From Lactobacillales bacterium (lineage in GTDB: Bacteria; Bacillota; Bacilli; Lactobacillales; Vagococcaceae): a stretch of 11,985 nt of DNA. Positions 7,524 to 11,985 of this stretch are shown here, piece by piece; the stretch's first letter is position 1, and each line of letters begins with the position of its first letter. Location: contig JAATEZ010000126.1 in the NCBI GenBank assembly GCA_015655485.1, positions 1 to 11,985 of the forward strand, read 5' to 3'. The notes under the pieces were generated by a model that did not search any database, had not been told where the DNA came from, and worked only from the letters and a program-made list of their open reading frames with translations. The position numbers and the translations under genes were made by a program.

Positions 7524-7541
7524 GAGAAAACGATTACCCAA
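7524..7541. promoter_or_regulatory. Degenerate LacI-type operator half-site
   Basis: CGATTACCCAA at 7531-7541 is identical to the right half of the operator at 7581-7596, while the left half (GAGAAAA) has diverged. The centre is 57 bases before the next operator. It is probably a weak or decayed site. Confidence 0.4.
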
Positions 7542-7544
7542 TAC

Positions 7545-7573
7545 TTGGCAATTTTCAAATATTTGCCATTAAT
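7545..7573 (+). promoter_or_regulatory. Predicted promoter of the epimerase-rpiB-PTS operon
   Basis: TTGGCA (7545-7550), a 17-base spacer and ATTAAT (7568-7573). The operator at 7581-7596 would lie over the transcription start. The -10 match is moderate. TATATT at 7618-7623 is an alternative -10 without a clear -35. Confidence 0.45.
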
Positions 7574-7580
7574 GAAGTTT

Positions 7581-7596
7581 GGTTAATCGATTACCC
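7581..7596. promoter_or_regulatory. LacI-family operator O2, GGTTAATCGATTACCC
   Basis: TAATCGATTA (7584-7593) has flanking GG/CC symmetry. It lies within a 22-base direct repeat (7573-7594) found again at 7640-7661, 67 bases away. Confidence 0.75.
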
Positions 7597-7647
7597 AAAT
7601 AGAACAAATATATCTTGTATATTTTGAATGGGTTGTTTTTGAAGTTT

Positions 7648-7663
7648 GGTTAATCGATTACTC
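7648..7663. promoter_or_regulatory. LacI-family operator O3, GGTTAATCGATTACTC
   Basis: This is a second copy of the operator core (7651-7660), 16 bases before the epimerase start. Centre-to-centre distance from O2 is 67 bases, suitable for a repressor loop. It overlaps the region just before the ribosome binding site. Confidence 0.75.
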
Positions 7664-7678
7664 AAAGAAGGCAAGAAC

Positions 7679-8334
7679 ATGGGAAAATTGATTTGTCCCT
7701 CAATAATGTGTGCAGATTTTGGCCATTTAGAACAAGTGGTCCAAGAGTTGGACCAGGCGGGAGCCGATATCTTCCATATGGATTTTATGGACGGCCATTT
7801 TGTCCCTAATTTTGGGCTGGGACTTCAAGATTTTGAATTTGTGCGCAAGGCGACCAAAAAATTGGTGGATGTCCATTTGATGATCCAAAATCCCGGCCGA
7901 TATGTAGAGAAATTTGCCGATTTAGGTGCGGACATCATTTATATTCATCCAGAAGCCGACATTCATCCGGCAAGAGCGTTAGCGGTGATCCGCAAAAAAA
8001 ATAAGAAAGCGGGTCTGGCGATTAATCTCGGCACGGCTCTTGAAACAGTAGCTGAGCTATTTCCGTTGATTGATTATTTGATGGTTATGACGGTCAATCC
8101 AGGATTTTCCGGGCAAAAATATTTGGACTATGTGGATCAAAAGATCGAGCGAGTGATTCCATATGCTCAAAAGCATCATTTTAAAGTCATGGTCGACGGC
8201 GCGACGGCGCGATCTCAAAAGTGAAGATCGAGGCCTTGAGTCGACTTGGTGTGACAGGCTTTGTACTAGGAACGTCCGCCTTATTTGGCAAAGAAGAAAG
8301 TTACGGAGAAATCATTCCGCTGCTTAAAAATTAG
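7679..8334 (+). pseudogene. Ribulose-phosphate/allulose-phosphate 3-epimerase family, frameshifted by an 8-bp duplication
   Basis: This is a TIM-barrel epimerase of the Rpe/AlsE family. The start ATG 7679 follows AAGAAGG. Visible motifs are ICPSIMCADF at the N-terminus, the metal and catalytic block HMDFMDGHFVPN, DVHLMIQNP and MTVNPGFSGQ. The frame runs to MVDGATARSQK and stops at 8224, too short at 181 residues. GACGGCGC occurs twice in tandem (8195-8202, 8203-8210). Removing one copy gives VDGAISKVKIEALSRLG and then a normal end through LGTSALFGKEES to the TAG at 8332-8334, about 215 residues. The truncated product keeps the catalytic Asp of VDG but loses the final barrel strand with the phosphate-binding VLGTS, so it is probably inactive. 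RpiB follows 15 bases after the ancestral stop. Substrate could be ribulose-5-P or allulose-6-P. Confidence 0.9.
8195..8210 (+). repeat. 8-bp tandem duplication GACGGCGC x2
   Basis: Two perfect adjacent copies lie inside the epimerase gene. One copy restores the family sequence exactly, so the duplication is a recent event and the cause of the frameshift. Confidence 0.93.
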
Positions 8335-8349
8335 AAAGAAGAGAGAATC

Positions 8350-8823
8350 ATGAAGTTAGCGATTGGGAGCGATCACGTCGGTTTTGAATTGAAGCCTGCA
8401 ATTATTGAATATGTAAAAGAACTAGGACATGAAATCGAGGATTTTGGAACTTTTTCATCAGAAAGGACGGATTATCCAATTTATGGGGAAAAAGTGGCCG
8501 AAGCTGTGGCTTCAGGAGCTTACGATGGCGGGATCTTGATTTGCGGGACAGGTGTCGGGATCTCGATTGCTGCGAATAAAGTTAAAGGGATCCGAGCAGT
8601 CGTTTGCAGTGAACCGTATTCGGCTAAATTATCTAAAGAACACAACAATACCAATATCGTTGCCTTCGGTTCCCGAGTGGTCGGCAGTGAATTAGCCAAG
8701 ATGATCGTCAAAGAGTGGTTAGATGCAAAATTTATTGGCGGTCGTCACGAAAAACGAGTAGGGATGATCGGTGAAATCGAAAAAGAACAGGAAGAAGAAA
8801 GGAAAGAGAAAAATGAATTATGA
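8350..8823 (+). CDS. rpiB: Ribose-5-phosphate isomerase B (RpiB/LacAB family)
   Basis: This is a cytosolic sugar-phosphate isomerase of 157 residues, converting ribose-5-P and ribulose-5-P or, in relatives, allose-6-P and allulose-6-P. Motifs are GSDHVGFELK at the N-terminus with Asp8 and His9, the active-site Cys65 in ILICGTGVGISIAANK, His98 in KEHNNTNIVAFG, and the C-terminal phosphate-binding GGRHEKRVGMI (130-140). All catalytic residues are present. A charged tail (EIEKEQEEERKEKNEL) extends beyond the usual end, and its purine-rich codons contain the ribosome binding site for the next gene, which overlaps by 11 bases. This is the only undamaged gene in its operon. Without a working epimerase or PTS partner its role here is uncertain. 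Confidence 0.93.
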   Translation: MKLAIGSDHVGFELKPAIIEYVKELGHEIEDFGTFSSERTDYPIYGEKVAEAVASGAYDGGILICGTGVGISIAANKVKGIRAVVCSEPYSAKLSKEHNNTNIVAFGSRVVGSELAKMIVKEWLDAKFIGGRHEKRVGMIGEIEKEQEEERKEKNEL

Positions 8824-8893
8824 AGAATTAGCAAAATTTATTCTAGAAAATATAGGCGGCAAAGACAATATTTCTCTATCGCTCAAAGCCTAA
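8813..8893 (+). pseudogene. Remnant of a PTS sugar EIIB(C) gene, 26 codons
   Basis: The ATG at 8813 lies after AGGAAAGAG and overlaps the end of rpiB. It opens MNYEELAKFILENIGGKDNIS, the standard N-terminus of glucose/beta-glucoside-type PTS EIIB domains, which normally continues to a CATRLRF-like phosphorylation motif. After Ser21 the similarity stops, and a TAA follows at 8891-8893. The phosphorylation cysteine and the whole EIIC permease are missing. The bases up to 9007 do not continue the gene in any frame I could read, so a deletion is the likely cause. The match rests on 21 residues but is very characteristic and fits the sugar-phosphate operon. Confidence 0.78.
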
Positions 8894-9007
8894 CCGCTTC
8901 ATTCAGCTTTTCTGATCTAGCTTCACAAACCAGCTCATTACGGCAAAAAGATAAATTTCATAAGGATCAAAAGAGCGATCCTCACTTAATTTCCTTTTTT
9001 GCTTATG

Positions 9008-9032
9008 AGCTGAACGGGTTTGTTCAGCTTTT
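9008..9032 (+). terminator. Short intrinsic terminator at the end of the damaged operon
   Basis: AGCTGAAC (9008-9015) and GTTCAGCT (9022-9029) form an 8-bp stem with a 6-base loop followed by TTT. It is oriented for + strand transcription from the rpiB operon. TTCAGCTTTTC occurs at 8902 and again at 9023, possibly a trace of the deletion that removed the PTS gene. Confidence 0.55.
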
Positions 9033-9037
9033 CATAC

Positions 9038-9814
9038 TTATCTGATTTGGCAGATAATATGGTTATTTTCTATTATTTTCTGGTATTCCAGCAGATCTTC
9101 TGAATGGAGTTGAGGGATATCATGTAAAGTGTACTCTCGATCCAGATATTCATATTTTTTCTCACCGAATTGATGGAAAGGCAGCAACTCAATTTTTTTA
9201 ACGCCCAGCTGATTGAATAATTCAGCAAATTTTTCAGCATCAATTAGTGAGTCGTTAAATTTTGGAATTACTGGGATACGTATGATCAAGTTAGAATGAA
9301 GTGCTATTGCGATTGTTAAGTTTTTTAAAATCAGTTCATTGGACACTCCGATTCCTTTTTTGTGTTTATTCGTGTCGTAATGCTTGACGTCAAAAAATAC
9401 CAGATCAACATGTTGTAGAAATTCTTTAAAGATCTCTGATTTAACGTATCCAGTAGTTTCACAGGCGGTGTGTATTTTTTTTCCCTGTAAAGCTTCCAGC
9501 AATTCAATCGCAAAATCTGCCTGATAAAGTACTTCACCGCCAGAAAGAGTGACTCCGCCATTTGATTCTTGATAAAAGGGTTCATCCTTCATGACTTCTT
9601 TCATAATTTCTGCCACTGTTTTGTATTCTCCCACATTAGCGTAACTTTTCTTTTGATTCTCCCACATTTTTTCAGGCTCTCCCGCTTGTGATTCTGGATT
9701 GGAACACCAGTAGCAGCGCAGCGGACAGCCTTTGAAGAAAACTACTGTGCGGATGCCGGGTCCATCATGAATACTAAATTTTTGCAGATTAAAAATGCAA
9801 GCTCTATTTTCCAT
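9038..9814 (-). CDS. Glycyl radical enzyme activase (radical SAM), short form without ferredoxin insert
   Basis: This enzyme installs the glycyl radical on its partner using S-adenosylmethionine and a [4Fe-4S] cluster. It has 258 residues. The signature runs from SIHDGPGIRT to KGCPLRCYWCSNPES with cluster cysteines 30, 34 and 37. GGVTLSGGE (86-94), TACETTGY and DVKHYD follow as in PflA-type activases. Between Cys37 and the GGVTLSGGE block there are only about 50 residues and no cysteines, so the ferredoxin-like insert with extra clusters seen in E. coli YbiY, PflC and glycerol dehydratase activases is absent. Start ATG 9814 is preceded by AAGGGGG. It is divergent from the DeoR regulator. The partner is most likely the glycyl radical enzyme starting at 10827. 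Confidence 0.9.
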   Translation of the reverse strand: MENRACIFNLQKFSIHDGPGIRTVVFFKGCPLRCYWCSNPESQAGEPEKMWENQKKSYANVGEYKTVAEIMKEVMKDEPFYQESNGGVTLSGGEVLYQADFAIELLEALQGKKIHTACETTGYVKSEIFKEFLQHVDLVFFDVKHYDTNKHKKGIGVSNELILKNLTIAIALHSNLIIRIPVIPKFNDSLIDAEKFAELFNQLGVKKIELLPFHQFGEKKYEYLDREYTLHDIPQLHSEDLLEYQKIIENNHIICQIR

Positions 9815-9840
9815 AGGATTGCCCCCTTTTTTTCATCTTT

Positions 9841-9869
9841 ATAATAGCACAGATTTATTTTTACGTAAA
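9841..9869 (-). promoter_or_regulatory. Predicted activase promoter
   Basis: On the - strand TTTACG (9869-9864) is followed after 17 bases by TATTAT (9846-9841). The leader is about 25 bases. The dyad at 9876-9893 lies just upstream of the -35. Confidence 0.6.
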
Positions 9870-9875
9870 CATAAA

Positions 9876-9893
9876 TAGTTTCGTTCGAAACTA
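9876..9893. promoter_or_regulatory. Predicted DeoR-family operator in the divergent promoter region
   Basis: TAGTTTCG-TT-CGAAACTA is a perfect inverted repeat with 8-base arms. It shares TTTCG/CGAAA with the sites before the glycyl radical enzyme gene. Its place between the activase and regulator promoters suggests joint control and autoregulation. Confidence 0.65.
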
Positions 9894-9905
9894 AATTTAT
9901 AGATG

Positions 9906-9934
9906 TTGTCTTACTTATGGGGATATGTTAAGAT
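9906..9934 (+). promoter_or_regulatory. Possible DeoR-regulator promoter
   Basis: TTGTCT (9906-9911), 17 bases, TAAGAT (9929-9934). Both hexamers match the consensus at 4 of 6 positions, so this is a moderate candidate. The leader before the ATG at 9956 is short. Confidence 0.4.
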
Positions 9935-9955
9935 GATTTGCGAGGAGGCTGGGAT

Positions 9956-10699
9956 ATGTCTAGAGAAGAACAATTAATTGCTTTGGTAAGCCAAGATAAA
10001 AAAATAGCCGTCAATGAGCTTTCTGAAAGACTGAAAGTGTCCAAAGTAACGATTCGAAAGGATTTAGATAAACTTGAACAAAGAGGGATCATTCATCGGG
10101 AACATGGTTTTGCTTTGATCAATAATGAAGATGATCTCAATTATCGTTTGGCAAAAAATTATGATTTAAAAAGAAAAATTGCTTTGGAAGCCGCAAAGAC
10201 GATCCATGATGGCGAAACAGTAATGATCGAATCCGGTTCAACTTGCACTCTGCTTGCTGAAGAATTAGCTTTCAATAAAAAAGACATCACGATCATCACG
10301 AACTCTTGTTTTGTGGCTTCTTATGTAAGAAAAGCCGAAACGGTCAAAATCATTCTCTTAGGCGGAGATTATCAAAAAGAATCTCAGGTAAATGTAGGTC
10401 CATTAGTGGAACAGGTAGTTCAGCGTTTTTTTGTAGATAAGTTGTTTGTGGGCATTGATGGGTTTGATGAGCAGCGCGGATTCACGGGCAGTGATCTGGC
10501 TAGAAGTGACACATCCAGAATCCTTTCAAGGTGTGCCGACCAGACAATAATTTTAACTGACTCAAGTAAATTTAACGATCGCGGTGTTGTTGCTCAATTT
10601 GCCTTTCATGAGATCGCAGCGATTTATACTGATAAGGGGATCTCCAATGATAAAAAAATTTTTTTAGAACAACTCGCGATAAAAGTAAATATGATTTAA
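9956..10699 (+). CDS. DeoR-family transcriptional regulator
   Basis: This is a sugar-phosphate-responsive repressor of 247 residues. The N-terminal helix-turn-helix (about 1-55) contains VNELSERLKVSKVTIRKDLDKLEQRG and ends with the family hallmark IIHREHGFAL. The C-terminal DeoR sensor domain shows IESGSTCTLLAEEL, IITNS, LLGGDY, FVGIDGFDEQRGFTG and DSSKFN, the phosphosugar-isomerase-like fold that binds a phosphorylated ligand. I chose the ATG at 9956 because AGGAGG (9943-9948) is 7 bases upstream; an earlier TTG at 9938 would overlap that site. It sits between the activase and the glycyl radical enzyme, and TTTCG/CGAAA dyads at both promoters make it their likely local regulator. The inducing ligand is probably a pathway sugar phosphate. 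Confidence 0.93.
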   Translation: MSREEQLIALVSQDKKIAVNELSERLKVSKVTIRKDLDKLEQRGIIHREHGFALINNEDDLNYRLAKNYDLKRKIALEAAKTIHDGETVMIESGSTCTLLAEELAFNKKDITIITNSCFVASYVRKAETVKIILLGGDYQKESQVNVGPLVEQVVQRFFVDKLFVGIDGFDEQRGFTGSDLARSDTSRILSRCADQTIILTDSSKFNDRGVVAQFAFHEIAAIYTDKGISNDKKIFLEQLAIKVNMI

Positions 10700-10707
10700 T
10701 AAGGACG

Positions 10708-10735
10708 GCTTTATACCTAGTATAAGGCTTTTTTT
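10708..10735 (+). terminator. Intrinsic terminator after the DeoR gene
   Basis: GCTTTATA (10708-10715) pairs with TATAAGGC (10721-10728) with one G-U pair, a 5-base loop and a tail of seven T. It separates the regulator from the glycyl radical enzyme, which has its own promoter. Confidence 0.8.
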
Positions 10736-10748
10736 ATTTTTCTCATTA

Positions 10749-10777
10749 TTGACGTTTATTCATGCTTATGATATTAT
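10749..10777 (+). promoter_or_regulatory. Promoter of the glycyl radical enzyme gene
   Basis: TTGACG (10749-10754), a 17-base spacer and TATTAT (10772-10777) is a near-consensus promoter. The first TTTCGAAA operator (10780-10787) sits on the expected start site. Confidence 0.75.
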
Positions 10778-10779
10778 TA

Positions 10780-10813
10780 TTTCGAAAGAAATATAATTAT
10801 GTTTCGAAAGAAA
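10780..10813. promoter_or_regulatory. Tandem DeoR-type operators, TTTCGAAAGAAA twice
   Basis: Identical 12-base repeats at 10780-10791 and 10802-10813 each contain the palindrome TTTCGAAA. Their centres are 22 bases apart, about two helical turns, so two dimers could bind the same face. They lie between the -10 and the ribosome binding site, a repressing position. Confidence 0.7.
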
Positions 10814-10826
10814 GAAGGAACCTGCT

Positions 10827-11985
10827 GTGAATACTCAAGTCAAAGAAAAAGTAAATATTGATGCAGAACCTTATTTTGGAAAACTAACCGATCGGATCGC
10901 CCGTTATCGAGAAAGTGTTATGGATAGCAAGCCATATGTATGTGCGGAAAGAGCCGTGTTGACAACGGAAAGTTATAAGCAGTATCAAGACCAGCCGATT
11001 GTTTTAAAACGAGCTTACATGTTGAAAAATATTCTTGAACATATGACTATTTTTATTGAAGCAGATACTTTGATTGTTGGAAATCAAGCTTCTGCTAATC
11101 GTTCAGCTCCTATTTTTCCAGAATATGCCATGGATTGGGTCATCGCGGAGTTGGATGAATTTGAAAAGCGGGATGGCGATATTTTCTACATTACAGAAAA
11201 AACGAAAGAAAAATTAAGGCAGATCGCTCCTTTCTGGGAACATAATACAACGAAAGAGAAGGGTTTAGCCGCCATTCCGCCAAAAAGCCGCGTTTTTTAT
11301 GACTTAGGGATCATCAAGGCGGAAGGAAATATTACTTCTGGCGATGCCCATATTGCAGTAGATTATGAAAAAGTGATCGATCAAGGATTAGACTCTTATG
11401 AAAAACGAATTCGAAAATTGTTAGCGGAGTTGGATTTGACTGCTGCAGAAAATGAAAAGAAATTTTATTTTTATGAAGCGATTTTAATTGTTTTAGAAGC
11501 CGTAAAAAATTTTGCCAAGCGATATGCAGAATTAGCCGAGCAAAAAGCTAATGAAACAATAAATGAGACTCGAAAAAAAGAATTATTAGAAATTGCACGG
11601 ATCTTGCGCAAAGTCCCTGCTCAACCAGCAGATACTTTCTATGAAGCCGTCCAATCTATTTGGTTGATTCAATTAGTTTTACAAATTGAATCCAATGGGC
11701 ATTCTTTATCTTATGGCCGCATGGACCAATACTTGAACCCATTTTTATCACGGGATATGAAAAAAGGTGCCATAACGGAAGATCAGGCCGTCGAATTATT
11801 GACCAATCTTTGGGTGAAGACATTCACGATCAATAAGATCCGCAGCTGGTCGCACACTCAGTATAGTGCGGGGAGTCCTTTATATCAAAATGTGACGATC
11901 GGCGGTCAGACGCCAAATAAAAAAGACGCGGTCAATAAACTGTCTTATTTGATTCTAAGAAGTGTCGCGCAGTCGAAACTGCCGC
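10827..11985 (+). CDS. YbiW/PflF-like glycyl radical enzyme, 3' truncated by window edge
   Basis: This is the first 386 codons of a roughly 800-residue pyruvate-formate-lyase/glycerol-dehydratase superfamily enzyme. Start GTG 10827 follows AAGAAGGAA. Blocks IVGNQAS and APIFPEY, then IIKAEGNITSGDAHIAVDYEKV, IESNGHSLSYGRMDQYL and SAGSPLYQNVTIGGQ match E. coli YbiW closely from memory. His175 and His292/Ser293 fit glycerol dehydratase substrate residues His164 and His281/Ser282 with the same offset of 11, so a dehydratase or lyase acting on a polyol-like substrate is favoured over pyruvate formate-lyase. The radical Gly and catalytic Cys lie beyond the window. I recall recent work assigning YbiW to ring opening of 1,5-anhydroglucitol-6-phosphate; that role is a hypothesis here. 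Expression is probably controlled by the DeoR protein through the tandem operators. Confidence 0.9.
   Translation, partial: MNTQVKEKVNIDAEPYFGKLTDRIARYRESVMDSKPYVCAERAVLTTESYKQYQDQPIVLKRAYMLKNILEHMTIFIEADTLIVGNQASANRSAPIFPEYAMDWVIAELDEFEKRDGDIFYITEKTKEKLRQIAPFWEHNTTKEKGLAAIPPKSRVFYDLGIIKAEGNITSGDAHIAVDYEKVIDQGLDSYEKRIRKLLAELDLTAAENEKKFYFYEAILIVLEAVKNFAKRYAELAEQKANETINETRKKELLEIARILRKVPAQPADTFYEAVQSIWLIQLVLQIESNGHSLSYGRMDQYLNPFLSRDMKKGAITEDQAVELLTNLWVKTFTINKIRSWSHTQYSAGSPLYQNVTIGGQTPNKKDAVNKLSYLILRSVAQSKLP

Noticed and set aside
7646..7678. TTG start extending the epimerase
   Set aside because: It would place coding sequence over operator O3; the ATG at 7679 with AAGAAGG matches the family N-terminus.
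8894..9043. Open frame after the PTS stub as a continuing protein
   Set aside because: The open frame is a continuation of the rpiB frame past its stop, has no start, and resembles no PTS sequence.

Overview
The window looks like chromosome from a low-GC Gram-positive of the Lactobacillales, most plausibly Enterococcus or a close relative. The evidence is AT-rich codon use, strong AGGAGG-type ribosome binding sites, a Bce-type peptide-resistance module, an ECF-type vitamin transporter and PTS-linked sugar genes. The genus is inferred from gene content, not from a marker gene.

Layout. (1) Positions 1-4274, + strand: the 3' part of an OmpR-family response regulator, an intramembrane-sensing histidine kinase, and a BceAB-type ABC transporter (ATPase plus ten-helix permease). 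Together they form a detoxification module for cell-wall-active peptides, closed by a perfect 21-bp hairpin that serves both converging operons. (2) Positions 4375-6267, - strand: a three-gene operon of ThiD/PdxK-family kinase, ECF substrate-binding membrane protein and UPF0340/DUF436 protein, probably for salvage of a B-vitamin precursor (hydroxymethylpyrimidine or a B6 vitamer). (3) Positions 6425-8893, + strand: a LacI-regulated sugar-phosphate operon (LacI repressor, ribulose-phosphate/allulose-phosphate 3-epimerase family, RpiB, PTS EIIB start). Three of its four genes are damaged: the repressor start codon is out of frame across a run of 12 A, the epimerase carries an 8-bp tandem duplication that shifts the frame, and the PTS gene stops after 26 codons. 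Near-identical TAATCGATTA operators remain at the repressor promoter and before the epimerase. (4) Positions 9038-11985: a glycyl-radical-enzyme locus made of a short radical-SAM activase (-), a DeoR-family regulator (+) and the first half of a YbiW/PflF-like glycyl radical enzyme (+, runs off the window). Dyads containing TTTCG/CGAAA sit at both promoter regions and probably bind the DeoR regulator.

How they work together. Region 1 senses and removes antimicrobial peptides. Region 2 imports and phosphorylates a vitamin precursor. Region 3 once fed a PTS-imported sugar through isomerase and epimerase steps into the pentose phosphate pathway, but looks inactivated or switched off. Region 4 is an anaerobic radical pathway probably acting on a polyol or anhydro-sugar phosphate. 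The most interesting observations are the A12 tract fused to the LacI start codon, the clustered lesions in one operon with operators intact, and an activase that lacks the ferredoxin-like insert usual for its partner class. I saw no RNA genes, CRISPR arrays, insertion sequences or att sites. No gene-free stretch exceeds 300 bases.
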